From Bacillus pseudomycoides (GTDB taxonomy: Bacteria > Bacillota > Bacilli > Bacillales > Bacillaceae_G): a stretch of DNA of 64,000 bases. Where the stretch lies: NCBI RefSeq assembly GCF_022811845.1, contig NZ_CP064266.1, forward strand, positions 186,001 through 250,000, in the 5' to 3' direction. The notes beneath the pieces were generated by a model. It was given only the letters and a program-made list of their open reading frames with translations. It ran no database searches and was not told the origin of the DNA. Below, piece by piece: positions 35,554-43,732 of this stretch. How positions within the stretch are numbered: position 1 is the first letter of the stretch; each line of letters starts with the position of its first letter. The translations under genes were made by a program, and so were the position numbers.

Positions 35554-36352
35554 AATTCATAATTACTTATGGAACTTTTTTGAAGCAAACGACTGTGAAA
35601 TTTCCCGGCGTTCCCCGCATCTACTAAATGTGCAATTAACAATTGAAATGGATAAACTATTGATGAATCGTCCTTTTTATTGGCATTACCTTGAGAAAAC
35701 GGGTGGTATACCAAATCCGATGCGACTCACTCTCATTACAGATCCAGAGAATGACGAAGAAGAAGGTGAGCTGATTCACTATGGATCTCCTCGCCTACAT
35801 CAAATCTTCCAAACAACAAAAGAACTCGGATCCTACATACGTTTATTTGAAGAAGTGAATCTTGGTAGTACAACACACATACCACTTCACCCATGGCTTG
35901 GTGTGAATGTAAAAGTATGTTATCAATGCGATCGAAAGAAAGATATGCTTCATTCCATCGGGATTCATCTTATTTCTGGAACAATGATTACAAACTTCCA
36001 TGAAACACTAGCAAAAATTCGGCTCACGCCAAAAATACCAGATTTCAGTTTTACACTCACTCCGATTATTAAACCGCAAAGTGGAATGATGCGAATAGAA
36101 GATACATTAAAAAAACTCATCGCAGCAGACGATCACACATGGGCTGAAGAAGCGAGAGTACGCTGGAATCATGATTTAGCGCTTCTTAATCGCTTTTATG
36201 AAGAAAGTGAAGAACTTCCCGAAAACTACGAAATAGAAAAGCGAGCATTACAAGAGCAATACGAACCTCGTATTACAATGCAAATTATAAACGGTGGGCT
36301 CTTTTATGTAACCGCTAATCATTTTTTTCATAAGGAAAGCCCCTTCTCATGA
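35540..36352 (+). CDS. yqhG: YqhG family protein
   Basis: 270-residue soluble protein, placed and sized like B. subtilis YqhG. The start at 35540 (MQQHEIHNYLWNFFEAND) follows GAGGTG and lies inside the end of the helicase gene, so translation is coupled and the two probably work together. Function unknown; rich in aromatic and acidic residues with no membrane segment. Confidence 0.88.
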   Translation: MQQHEIHNYLWNFFEANDCEISRRSPHLLNVQLTIEMDKLLMNRPFYWHYLEKTGGIPNPMRLTLITDPENDEEEGELIHYGSPRLHQIFQTTKELGSYIRLFEEVNLGSTTHIPLHPWLGVNVKVCYQCDRKKDMLHSIGIHLISGTMITNFHETLAKIRLTPKIPDFSFTLTPIIKPQSGMMRIEDTLKKLIAADDHTWAEEARVRWNHDLALLNRFYEESEELPENYEIEKRALQEQYEPRITMQIINGGLFYVTANHFFHKESPFS

Positions 36353-36368
36353 GAAGGAGCTTTCCTTA
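36331..36368. terminator. Bidirectional terminator between yqhG and a small convergent gene
   Basis: AAGGAAAGC (36332-36340) and GCTTTCCTT (36359-36367) extend through CCTTCTC/GAGAAGG to a stem of about 16 bp with one mismatch; contains the stops of both flanking genes. Confidence 0.93.
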
Positions 36369-36512
36369 TATTTTTCCATTATACTTCCGGCCATCATTAT
36401 GTTCTTGTTGCTGCTTTTCTGTCATTCGTTTTTGATATTCCCTATCTTTTGCACTCACATGGTTTGCATCTGTTGGAAGATTCTTTTTCGAACGTCCTAC
36501 GCCATTGCTCAT
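36366..36512 (-). CDS. 48-residue hydrophilic protein
   Basis: 48 codons, ATG at 36512 with AAGGGG eight bases upstream, ending in the shared terminator. The product MSNGVGRSKKNLPTDANHVS continues AKDREYQKRMTEKQQQEHN and ends NGKI. Very polar, rich in Lys, Gln and Asn, which resembles small acid-soluble spore-type or other sporulation proteins, but no family can be assigned. Confidence 0.65.
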   Translation of the reverse strand: MSNGVGRSKKNLPTDANHVSAKDREYQKRMTEKQQQEHNDGRKYNGKI

Positions 36513-36584
36513 CTTTTTCACCCCTTATGCTTTTCAAATTCGTTCTTATTGTCAGCTAGAAGAGCAATCCTTATACAAAACAAA

Positions 36585-36613
36585 AATAAGAGAAGCTTTT
36601 CGCTCCTCTTATT
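36585..36613 (-). terminator. Terminator of the 36609 gene
   Basis: AATAAGAG and CTCTTATT are inverted arms around AAGCTTTTCGCTC, overlapping the 3' end of the gene. Confidence 0.75.
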
Positions 36614-36836
36614 CCTTCACATATTTCTGAAACATATCGTGTAAGCCTTGATTTACGAGATGAGAGATCTGTTCGTCAGATTTATCTGGATAACGATCAC
36701 GTAACCTGATAGATGCTTTCACCATTAAATTTTCTAATACAGAACGGCCACCTTCACCATAAATAATTTCAGCATATTCTACAAGCCTTCCATCCTCTAT
36801 TGTTGCTGGATTATGATTGAAAAAAAATTTACTCAT
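36609..36836 (-). CDS. Small hypothetical protein
   Basis: 75 residues: MSKFFFNHNPATIEDGRLVE, then YAEIIYGEGGRSVLENLMVK and a helical end (DEQISHLVNQGLHDMFQKYV). The start at 36836 follows AGGTGGAGG. Soluble, probably helical; family unknown. Confidence 0.65.
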   Translation of the reverse strand: MSKFFFNHNPATIEDGRLVEYAEIIYGEGGRSVLENLMVKASIRLRDRYPDKSDEQISHLVNQGLHDMFQKYVKE

Positions 36837-36999
36837 TGCCTCCACCTCTCTTTTGATAACGTTTACATTTATATAGATGATTTATGTTATTTATTTCACA
36901 ATATTGTATGCATGTATAGATGATTAGTTTCATTATAAAACAACATGACGATAGGAATAACATAAGTTTTCGTCAATTTTGTGAACAAACTTTTAAAAA

Positions 37000-37013
37000 T
37001 GAAAGCGTTTTAA
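37000..37013. promoter_or_regulatory. cre-like site
   Basis: TGAAAGCGTTTTAA matches the CcpA cre consensus except near the last positions. It lies 115 bases before the VC0807-type gene, so it might give catabolite control. One mismatch makes this tentative. Confidence 0.35.
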
Positions 37014-37127
37014 TTATTATATACTAAAAAGATTACCACGCTAGGGGCAATTTTTTATTTCTACTAATCTTGTACAATATTCAGAAATTCTATTGTAAAA
37101 TATATCTATTACTTAAGGAGGCCTACA

Positions 37128-37760
37128 ATGAATCAAAATAAGAAAGCAATTTTCGATATTGTCTTTTATCTCGTCTTCCCTTTTGTCATTTGGAAATTTG
37201 CAAAAACACATATTGATCCTTATTATGCGATGCTTATTTCCTCAGTACCGGGAATTCTTTATACACTGTACTGTTTTAAGAAAGAAAAACAGTTCAACGT
37301 TACAGGGTTCTTCATTTTGATTACCCTCCTTGCTAACACAGCCGTAGATCTATTATCTGGGTCTGCTGAGCGCATGCTTTGGAATGACGCATATTATCAT
37401 ATCGTACTCGGATGCATTGTCATTTGCACAATCTTTATTAAGAAACCACTCATGTTATATTTTGCAGCTGATATCGCCGCACTACAAGGACATGACCGTG
37501 ATGAAAGTCGTGTCCTTTACCGTGATAAACGCATCTATCCAGCACTACAGTATTTAACACTATTTTTCGGTCTCCAATTCATTTTAAAAAGCTTTTTAAA
37601 AATCTATTTCATCTCTGTTTTTGGGGTAGAAGGATATGGTGAAATGAGAGCAATCATGACCGCTGTTGGTTGGGGAATTTCCATATGTATTGGTATAGGG
37701 TTTGTATGGGTGAATAATAAAATACACGCAGTAACTGAACAGAATGAACCTACACATTGA
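37128..37760 (+). CDS. VC0807 family membrane protein
   Basis: 210 residues with five to six membrane helices (IFDIVFYLVFPFVIWKF, YYAMLISSVPGILYTLY, VTGFFILITLLANTAVDLL ... VGWGISICIGIGFVWVNN) and a central DAYYHIVLGCIVICTIFIKKPL, typical of the VC0807 family of unknown function. GGAGG precedes the ATG. Monocistronic with its own terminator. Confidence 0.75.
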   Translation: MNQNKKAIFDIVFYLVFPFVIWKFAKTHIDPYYAMLISSVPGILYTLYCFKKEKQFNVTGFFILITLLANTAVDLLSGSAERMLWNDAYYHIVLGCIVICTIFIKKPLMLYFAADIAALQGHDRDESRVLYRDKRIYPALQYLTLFFGLQFILKSFLKIYFISVFGVEGYGEMRAIMTAVGWGISICIGIGFVWVNNKIHAVTEQNEPTH

Positions 37761-37798
37761 ACTACCCTCACAATAAATTATAGGCTATCTCAAGAAAT

Positions 37799-37840
37799 AA
37801 TAAAAAATCCCCCAGCGTAATATTGCACTGAGGGATTTTT
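37799..37840 (+). terminator. Terminator of the VC0807-type gene
   Basis: AAAAATCCC and GGGATTTTT arms with CAG/CTG inside. Confidence 0.88.
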
Positions 37841-37941
37841 CATAGGTTGATCTGTCGAATCGATGACAAGTATACACTCATCGCCAAGATTGTACTATAC
37901 CGCCTATCATTTCCACTTTCGGTAAATCATTCCAATTTGTA

Positions 37942-38142
37942 TTAACTTGTTTTTTTTCTTTTCTTCTTTACATTTTGATAGAACAAAGCTGCGCTAAGCG
38001 GCATCATACCAAACCATCTGTTTAAAAATGGCGCTTTTTCAGCACGACGTTGTTCTTTTTTCTGCTTACGATCCTCTTTTGGAGCGTCCATATATGATAC
38101 AAATTGTTGCGTCACAAAACGCACATAATCATTAGTAGACAT
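37942..38142 (-). CDS. yqzE: YqzE family protein
   Basis: 66 residues with the YqzE pattern: MSTNDYVRFVTQQFVSYMDA, a charged stretch KEDRKQKKEQRRAEKAP, then FLNRWFGMMPLSAALFYQNV and a Lys-rich end. In B. subtilis yqzE also follows the comG operon. Function unknown. Confidence 0.85.
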   Translation of the reverse strand: MSTNDYVRFVTQQFVSYMDAPKEDRKQKKEQRRAEKAPFLNRWFGMMPLSAALFYQNVKKKRKKTS

Positions 38143-38180
38143 ATTAATATCACCTCTACTTGATTAGTATGCCCACTTTT

Positions 38181-38678
38181 TTATGCATTAATCTTATGAA
38201 GTATTTCTTCCGTAATCTCTTGCACACTTTTATTTGTTGTATCAACCTGTATTGTCGCTTCTTCATAAAAGGCGCGACGCCCCTCAAACTTCGCTACAAA
38301 TGCTTCTATGTTCTCTTTTTGAAATAACGGACGCGTTGTATCCCCGCGAAGACGTTCTGCAATAACATACGGATCACAATATAAATACACAACTGTTCCA
38401 TTTTCTTTCATCCACTGGCGATTCTCGGCTCGCTCAACGATACCTCCACCAGTTGTAATAATTAAGTTACTCGTCGGCAAAGAACGCAGCATGTCGCTTT
38501 CAGATTGACGAAATGTATTTTCTCCTTCTTCCGTAAAAATATCGCGAATTATCTTCCCTTGATTCTCTTCAATTTTCTGATCTGTATCCAAAACTGGAAT
38601 ATGCAGGTGCTCACTTAGCATTCTCCCAATTGTTGTTTTTCCGGCTCCCATATAGCCTGTTATATATATGGCCCTCAT
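38181..38678 (-). CDS. aroK: Shikimate kinase
   Basis: Phosphorylates shikimate at the 3-OH with ATP. 165 residues with Walker A YITGYMGAGKTTIGRMLSEH, the shikimate-binding DTDQKIEENQGKII and GGGIVERAENR, and the lid RLRGDTTRPLF. Stands alone between yqzE and the comG operon. Confidence 0.95.
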   Translation of the reverse strand: MRAIYITGYMGAGKTTIGRMLSEHLHIPVLDTDQKIEENQGKIIRDIFTEEGENTFRQSESDMLRSLPTSNLIITTGGGIVERAENRQWMKENGTVVYLYCDPYVIAERLRGDTTRPLFQKENIEAFVAKFEGRRAFYEEATIQVDTTNKSVQEITEEILHKINA

Positions 38679-38782
38679 TTTATTACCTCTTTTCTACCAA
38701 GTTGGTCATTGTTTAATTATTTGTATTATAACGAAAGATGGGCTAATGTGGTTTATTTTATATACTACTTGCGCAAATTACT

Positions 38783-38828
38783 AAAAAAACGCTTTGTCCT
38801 TAATCTTGTATCAAGAACAAAACGTTAT
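38783..38828 (-). terminator. Terminator of the comG operon
   Basis: On the minus strand AACGTTTTGTTCTTG pairs with a segment ending GGACAAAGCGTT, followed by a T-run. Confidence 0.82.
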
Positions 38829-38846
38829 TGTAATTAAACTTCCGTT

Positions 38847-39221
38847 TCATCGCTCTTCCGCCCAATTCATAACTCTTTTATTTGTTTTATCGTACTGAAA
38901 ACTCACCTTATAAGGACGTTTTTGTTTTGTCGTACACTGCAATTTAACAAATATAATTTCATTTTCAAATACATAATCCCCACTCGCTTCACCATTTTTA
39001 TATTGAAATGAAAATACATCACTTTGCTCTTTTCCCAGCAAATCTTTCTTTATAGAAGAGACTGCCTGATCAGTAATCTCTTCTAACAAAAATTTTTGCT
39101 GCGCCTCTTTATAAAACCGTTGATCAGATTGCAACATATTTATTTCGTATAGAAAGAATGAAAACAGTAAGAAAAGAAGAATTAATGTTCCTGGCATCGC
39201 AAAACCATCTTGTTTTCTCAT
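38847..39221 (-). CDS. comGG: Competence protein ComGG (minor pseudopilin)
   Basis: 124 residues. N-terminal hydrophobic segment MPGTLILLFLLFSFFLYEIN resembles a pilin helix but without the G-F-x-x-x-E cleavage site, as usual for ComGG. Overlaps comGF by four bases (ATGA). Last gene of the operon and needed for the transformation pseudopilus. Confidence 0.9.
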   Translation of the reverse strand: MRKQDGFAMPGTLILLFLLFSFFLYEINMLQSDQRFYKEAQQKFLLEEITDQAVSSIKKDLLGKEQSDVFSFQYKNGEASGDYVFENEIIFVKLQCTTKQKRPYKVSFQYDKTNKRVMNWAEER

Positions 39222-39679
39222 GTCTTCAACTCAATAGGTGTGTAACGTGTTGCTACACCGTGATACATTTTACCGCTTATATCTTGCGCATGTATGGTTA
39301 ATACATGCGGTGTTACATCATAAGAAAGCGAACTTACCTTTTGTAATATAATCTCCATCCCTAACGCATTTACTTTTCTCACGACATTATTTCCTAACAA
39401 TTCATATGTTACATTCGCTCCGTTACCCATTTGAAAAAAGAGTAAGTCTTCTTGATTTTCTAACTTTATACCTTTTCCCTTTTGACTCTCCCTAAATTCT
39501 AATTGTACTTGTTCCATGAATACATCCCATTCCCAACTATTTATTTGCTTCGAATACGGTTTCTCGATAAATAAACTGTGGAGGCGTGGCACAAGAAGAA
39601 AGAAAATGGATAAAAACAATACACATAACAGCATTTCTAGTAGCGTAAATCCTGCTTCTCCCTTTTTACTTTTGAACAT
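39218..39679 (-). CDS. comGF: Competence protein ComGF (minor pseudopilin)
   Basis: 153 residues with the prepilin cleavage and helix AGFTLLEMLLCVLFLSIFFLL. The start at 39679 (MFKSKKGEAG) is chosen because it leads directly into the prepilin signal; the frame stays open for 30 codons upstream inside comGE. No strong ribosome binding site, so coupling to comGE is likely. Confidence 0.9.
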   Translation of the reverse strand: MFKSKKGEAGFTLLEMLLCVLFLSIFFLLVPRLHSLFIEKPYSKQINSWEWDVFMEQVQLEFRESQKGKGIKLENQEDLLFFQMGNGANVTYELLGNNVVRKVNALGMEIILQKVSSLSYDVTPHVLTIHAQDISGKMYHGVATRYTPIELKT

Positions 39680-39983
39680 AACGACATTGTTCCATTCTTT
39701 TTTGTTTAACGTCTTCCCAAATTGTACAAACCTCTTCTCCCTGCCAATGCGTCCAGTATACAACACCATCTATGATCTCCTCTTTTTGCTGCTTCGGCCG
39801 ATTTTGATACATATGTAACGCTGCTTCTCTCTTCAACAATACATATGCTTTATACCGAATTTGAATATTTTTCCTTTCTTGCATAATAAGAAGTGTTTGC
39901 GGAAGCAAGAGTGATACAGCCATCATTAATAAACTTAGCGATACAAGCATCTCGAGCATAACCGATCCTTTTTGGCACTTCAC
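39666..39983 (-). CDS. comGE: Competence protein ComGE (minor pseudopilin)
   Basis: 105 residues from GTG 39983 (MKCQKGSVMLEMLVSLSLL), which gives a short basic leader and the prepilin cleavage site after KG. AGGGAG lies 11 bases upstream. An ATG at 40025 gives a leader too long for a prepilin. It overlaps comGD by 134 bases, unusual for this operon (see findings). Confidence 0.82.
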   Translation of the reverse strand: MKCQKGSVMLEMLVSLSLLMMAVSLLLPQTLLIMQERKNIQIRYKAYVLLKREAALHMYQNRPKQQKEEIIDGVVYWTHWQGEEVCTIWEDVKQKRMEQCRYVQK

Positions 39984-40407
39984 GATACATAAATCTCCCT
40001 CTTCCAAGTTGAAATACAATTTCATAAGTACGCGAGCGATAAGAAAGTAGGATTGTACCAGCTTGGTTTATATTTCCATTTGCGTTATAGGTCATTGGAT
40101 TTGGAAAAGTATTTAAATCAATCTTTATATCACGTTCGTATTCTCGAATAAAAAGGGAACGTTTGTCACCAGATTCCCAAATGCTATACATATGTTTTTC
40201 AGGGCTCCATCGTAACATATGAAGATTCCGACGGTTTATAGCTAATTGCTGCATATGCAATATATCTTGTGAAAATTGTTTTAAAAAATATTCGACTTTT
40301 TGCCTTTCATATAATGGTGCAACATTAAAATAAGTAACAACACTCAATATTGAAATGATTGATAGAACGAGAAGCATCTCTAAAAATGTAAATCCTTTTT
40401 GTTTCAC
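39850..40407 (-). CDS. comGD: Competence protein ComGD (pseudopilin)
   Basis: 185 residues. Prepilin signal KQKGFTFLEMLLVLSIISIL, followed by a typical helix and beta domain to about residue 148 (QLGRGRFMYREVPKR). The last 35 or so residues overlap comGE and look like out-of-frame reading of it, so the normal stop may have been lost; B. subtilis ComGD is 143 residues. ATGA overlap with comGC. Confidence 0.88.
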   Translation of the reverse strand: MKQKGFTFLEMLLVLSIISILSVVTYFNVAPLYERQKVEYFLKQFSQDILHMQQLAINRRNLHMLRWSPEKHMYSIWESGDKRSLFIREYERDIKIDLNTFPNPMTYNANGNINQAGTILLSYRSRTYEIVFQLGRGRFMYREVPKRIGYARDACIAKFINDGCITLASANTSYYARKEKYSNSV

Positions 40408-40709
40408 GATTTTTTAACTACGGATACTGCGCCATCATCACTTGAAATACTAATCTGTTCCCCTTTTGGACACGTTGTGGAAGTAATATATTTGTCTTTC
40501 ACTAACTCTTCGATGGTCGGTATCTTATTATGTTGTAATTGATACGCCTGCACTTGCGATTCGACCGATTTCACGTAAGCATCACAACCTTTTCCTTGCA
40601 CAGAAGATCGCTGCGAAATAACGTTTGGAATAATGAGTAACAGTAATACGGATATTACAACCATAACCAATAACATTTCTAAAAGTGTAAACCCTTTTTC
40701 ATTCTTCAT
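40404..40709 (-). CDS. comGC: Competence protein ComGC (major pseudopilin)
   Basis: 101-residue major subunit of the competence pilus that brings DNA through the wall. Prepilin signal KNEKGFTLLEMLLVMVVISVLLLLI, two cysteines (GKGCDAYV and TTCPKGEQ) that form the stabilising disulfide. GGGGGT precedes the ATG. Confidence 0.96.
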   Translation of the reverse strand: MKNEKGFTLLEMLLVMVVISVLLLLIIPNVISQRSSVQGKGCDAYVKSVESQVQAYQLQHNKIPTIEELVKDKYITSTTCPKGEQISISSDDGAVSVVKKS

Positions 40710-40721
40710 TTAAACTACCCC

Positions 40722-41756
40722 CTAAATAGAATTCATCATTTGAAACATCGGCATAATCATCGCTAAATACATAAGAACAACAATTATGCCAATGCATGTA
40801 AACAGAAGTGGTTGAATAATGACTAAAATACGTTGAATCTTTCCTTCCATTTTTTCAATCGTTAATTCGCTATAATCTCCTAATTCTGTCGCTAAGTTTC
40901 CGTTTGCCTGTCCATGCGCAATAACGTAAGAAAGTTCACGCTCGTAATAACTACTTTTCAGAATAATAGAATCTAATTGTTCTCCCGCAATTAATAACTC
41001 TTCAATCCGAGTGGCTTCACATTGAAAGAACGGATGATGTTTTTGTTCAATCATTAACGTCAAAGCTTCGAGTACCGATAATCCACCTTGTAATAAGCCA
41101 CTTAATTGAACAGAGAAATAATGAGAGTTTGTTAAAATAAGAAATGTTTTTATAAGGGGAATACGTACCATAATACTTACCCTTTGAATGGGGGGAAGCT
41201 TTCGTAGATAAAACACATATACACATACTCCAAATGCAATGACGAGAAAAAATCCACCAATTATATATGGGAGCATTTGAATAAAGGACATAATTTGATC
41301 AGTAAAGGACGCGGAGGTTGCACGTAAAGAACTATACAATGTCTCAAATTGAGGAAGCAAAACAAGGTTGAATACAGCAAGAATTCCTAGTAAAAAAAGA
41401 GATAAAAAAATCGGATAACGAAGAACTTTCATCATATCCTTTTGATGCTTATCCTTCCTATGGAGGAGTACGCTTCCTTGCTTTAAAGCAAAAGAAACAT
41501 CACCGTGTTGCTGTGCATAAAATAAATAACTTAATATGCCCGGATGAAACATCATTTGATGAAAAGCGTCGTGTAAACTTTGTCCATTTTTTAATTCTCC
41601 GATAATATGCTGCAGTTGTAGCCGTTTTGTAGAGGATAATTGAAACTGTAAAAATTCTAGCGCTTGCAAGAGAGGATAGCCTTTTTCTAACAATTCTCCA
41701 AGCCTTCTTAATAACAAAACTTGTTCATGTAATCGCCATCCTTTTCGTTCAAACAT
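40722..41756 (-). CDS. comGB: Competence protein ComGB (type II secretion F-like inner membrane protein)
   Basis: 344 residues, two GspF domains, three membrane segments (YPIFLSLFLLGILAVFNLVLL, LPYIIGGFFLVIAFGVCVYVF and VIIQPLLFTCIGIIVVLMYL). The start is taken at 41756 rather than two codons earlier because GAGG is then correctly spaced. It begins inside the end of comGA, so its translation normally depends on that gene's. Confidence 0.93.
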   Translation of the reverse strand: MFERKGWRLHEQVLLLRRLGELLEKGYPLLQALEFLQFQLSSTKRLQLQHIIGELKNGQSLHDAFHQMMFHPGILSYLFYAQQHGDVSFALKQGSVLLHRKDKHQKDMMKVLRYPIFLSLFLLGILAVFNLVLLPQFETLYSSLRATSASFTDQIMSFIQMLPYIIGGFFLVIAFGVCVYVFYLRKLPPIQRVSIMVRIPLIKTFLILTNSHYFSVQLSGLLQGGLSVLEALTLMIEQKHHPFFQCEATRIEELLIAGEQLDSIILKSSYYERELSYVIAHGQANGNLATELGDYSELTIEKMEGKIQRILVIIQPLLFTCIGIIVVLMYLAMIMPMFQMMNSI

Positions 41757-42356
41757 AAACATCCTCTTCTAAAAAACCTAAGGCATATCCTTTTCTTATA
41801 CATGATTGTAATGTTTCATAATGATAGGTTACACGCTCTCCGTTTGCTTCACGAATCGCTTGTTTCAATTCATGGCCATATAACAACTCATAAATACTAG
41901 CTTGCCGCACTTTCCTCATCGCTTTACATAGCGGCGAACATTTTCCTTTACAAAATGGACACTTCAATTCAACAAGGCGTTGCGCTGCCACTGCAAGTAA
42001 TGATTGCTCAATTTCTTGCCTTGTAATTCCATAGTCCATCAAGCGTAGCACAGCTCCTTTTGCATCATTTGTATGCAATGTTGTCATCACTAAATGTCCT
42101 GTTAAACTTGCACGCACAGCTACTTTCGCTGTTTCTTCATCACGGATTTCACCGACTAAAATAATATCAGGGTCATGACGCAAAATGGCTTTTAAACCTG
42201 TTGTATACGTGATACCCGCTTTTTCATTAATTTGAATTTGTAGTAAACCATCCTTTCGCTTTTCAATCGGATCCTCAAGTGTAACAATACGACGTGTTTG
42301 TCCCTTTTTCGCTACCTCTAATAATGCATACATGGTCGTTGTTTTTCCAGAGCCTG
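41749..42356 (-). pseudogene. comGA: comGA, C-terminal part, separated by an integrated element
   Basis: About 200 residues starting inside the P-loop (GSGKTTTMYALLEVA): Walker B DPDIILVGEIRDEETAKVAVRASL, His box TGHLVMTTLHTNDA and the zinc-type cysteines CPFCKGKCSPLC. ComGA is the ATPase that assembles the competence pilus. An in-frame TTG at 42376-42378 could open a 209-codon frame but has no ribosome binding site, and the product would lack an intact nucleotide site. Together with 49979-50417 it makes a full ComGA of about 347 residues if the element leaves. Confidence 0.95.
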
Positions 42357-42378
42357 TTAGTCCAGTTTTTAGGGACAA
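42340..42378. other. Left attachment site (attL) of the comGA element
   Basis: Host half CCAGAGCCT, shared GTT (42356-42358), element half AGTCCAGTTTTTAGGGACAA. The outer element motif GGGACAA (42372-42378) is the inverted complement of TTGTCCC at the other end. The GTT core is inferred from three facts: it is common to both junctions, it restores the comGA P-loop, and it is the centre of the dyad in the rebuilt attP. Confidence 0.85.
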
Positions 42379-42391
42379 TTTTTAAAAATAA

Positions 42392-42426
42392 AAAAGGACT
42401 CTAAGCAGAATTGCCCAGAGTCCTTA
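42392..42426 (-). terminator. Terminator at the left end of the element
   Basis: AAGGACTCT (42394-42402) pairs with AGAGTCCTT (42417-42425), T-run on the minus strand; ends the 43-residue peptide gene and shields the comGA remnant. Confidence 0.9.
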
Positions 42427-42532
42427 AAATTTTTGCTGTATTTACTATCACTTCTTTAGATGGTTCGTTTAAAACTTGTACGATTATCTTAACTGGTTTC
42501 TTTTTTTTAACTGTCGCTTTCTCCATTTCCAT
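42401..42532 (-). CDS. 43-residue basic peptide, candidate excision accessory factor
   Basis: 44 codons with GAGGTG six bases before the ATG. Product begins MEMEKATVKKKKPVKIIVQV and ends TAKILRTLGNSA: strongly basic N-terminus followed by a beta strand and helix. Small basic proteins coded near an att site often act as recombination directionality factors for serine integrases; that role here is inference only. Its upstream region shares a 21-base bipartite motif with that of the sigma-like gene. Confidence 0.65.
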   Translation of the reverse strand: MEMEKATVKKKKPVKIIVQVLNEPSKEVIVNTAKILRTLGNSA

Positions 42533-42568
42533 TGTTAGCACCTCACTGAATTTGTCTTGTCAGGGAGG

Positions 42569-42597
42569 TACTTGCAATTACGGAATGAAATAGGACA
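42569..42597 (-). promoter_or_regulatory. Shared bipartite promoter-like motif, copy A
   Basis: On the minus strand TGTCCTATTTCAT, 8 variable bases, TGCAAGTA. Identical in all 21 fixed positions to copy B (48379-48407). Taken as hexamers, TGTCCT and CAAGTA are 17 bases apart. It lies 36 bases before the start of the 43-residue peptide gene. Confidence 0.75.
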
Positions 42598-42748
42598 TTG
42601 ATTTTTAATACATTTTTTGAAATGGTATGATATTCCTATTTTGATGACTGTGGTCAACAAAATGTATAATATATTTGAAATTTTTACTTGTCCATAAAAT
42701 CGTTATTTGTGTGATATTATTAAAGGGTTGAAAAAGGAGTTGTTAGAA

Positions 42749-43693
42749 TTGAACACTGAAAATGAACAAATTATTTTTGAAATGGTAGAGGATACCAAAG
42801 ATACAATCTACGAAGTCCCAAAGCAAAACAAAGAAGAACCTCTTTTACATTATCAGCATCAAAATGGCAAGCTATTTGTAGGTGACAGTATCCAGTGGCT
42901 TAAAAGTCTAGAGGATGAGAGTGTTGACCTAATATTTGCTGATCCGCCTTATAATATAAAAAAAGCTGAATGGGATACTTTTGAAAATCAACAAGCATAT
43001 ATTGATTGGTCAATGGAGTGGATTATTGAAGCATCTCGTGTTTTGAAAAAACACGGTAGTTTATATATATGCGGATTTTCAGAGATATTGGCAGATTTAA
43101 AACATCCTGCTTCAAAATATTTTAAAGGGTGTAAATGGCTAGTATGGCATTATAAAAATAAAGCAAATTTAGGTAAAGATTTTGGACGTTCACATGAAAG
43201 TTTACTTCATTTCCGTAAGTCTAAAAAGTTTATTATGAATCAAGACTTTATCCGTATTCCTTATGGAAACCACACTTTAAAATACCCAACTCATCCACAA
43301 GCCGAAACTAGTCAATATGGAAACGGTAAAAAGCGTGATGATTGGACTCCACACCCAATGGGGGCTAAACCGAAAGATGTTATTGAAGTTCCTACAACTT
43401 GTAATGGTATGAATGAAAAAACTCCTCATCCTACACAGAAACCTGAGGAACTAATAAGAAAATTTATTTTATCTTCTTCTAATCGTGGTGATGTGGTTCT
43501 TGATCCATTCTCTGGTTCAGGCACTACTTCAGTTGTAGCTGAACAATTAGGAAGAAAATGGTTGGCTTGCGATACTAACACAGAGTATAATGAATGGGCA
43601 ATAGAAAGAATTAGACAAGTTAAACAATTAAGTGATGAAGAATGGTTTTGGTTTGATAGAAAGAATGAAGAACGTAGAAAGAAAATAAGGTAA
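42749..43693 (+). CDS. Beta-class DNA methyltransferase (adenine-N6 or cytosine-N4)
   Basis: 314 residues. The catalytic motif DLIFADPPYNIKKAEWD comes first and the AdoMet motif VVLDPFSGSGTTSVVAEQLG last, the order of beta-class enzymes; the DPPY form fits N6-adenine methylation, though N4-cytosine cannot be excluded. Between lie GRSHESLLHFRKSKKF and HPTQKPEELIRKFI. The start is TTG at 42749 behind AAGGAG; an upstream open stretch lacks a site. Followed by a restriction-like gene, so it is the protecting half of an R-M pair. Sequence specificity unknown. Confidence 0.9.
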   Translation: MNTENEQIIFEMVEDTKDTIYEVPKQNKEEPLLHYQHQNGKLFVGDSIQWLKSLEDESVDLIFADPPYNIKKAEWDTFENQQAYIDWSMEWIIEASRVLKKHGSLYICGFSEILADLKHPASKYFKGCKWLVWHYKNKANLGKDFGRSHESLLHFRKSKKFIMNQDFIRIPYGNHTLKYPTHPQAETSQYGNGKKRDDWTPHPMGAKPKDVIEVPTTCNGMNEKTPHPTQKPEELIRKFILSSSNRGDVVLDPFSGSGTTSVVAEQLGRKWLACDTNTEYNEWAIERIRQVKQLSDEEWFWFDRKNEERRKKIR

Positions 43694-43714
43694 GTTTTTC
43701 TTACCTTATTTTTT
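43682..43714 (+). terminator. Terminator between methyltransferase and restriction gene
   Basis: AAATAAGGTAAG (43683-43694) and CTTACCTTATTT (43700-43711) make a perfect 12-bp stem with a short loop and a T-run. It overlaps the methyltransferase stop codon and lies 19 bases before the restriction gene start. Confidence 0.93.
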
Positions 43715-43732
43715 CATTTGGAGGGGAAAAAT

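Noticed and set aside
39666..40025. ATG at 40025 as comGE start
   Set aside because: Would give an 18-residue acidic leader before the prepilin site; GTG 39983 gives a short basic leader with a ribosome binding site.
42356..42378. Possibility that the TTG-initiated comGA C-terminal frame is a functional gene
   Set aside because: No ribosome binding site upstream, and the product would miss the N-terminal domains and part of the P-loop.
42411..42593. 60-codon plus-strand frame at the left end of the element
   Set aside because: It is the reverse complement of the 43-residue peptide gene, which has a better ribosome binding site, composition and terminator.
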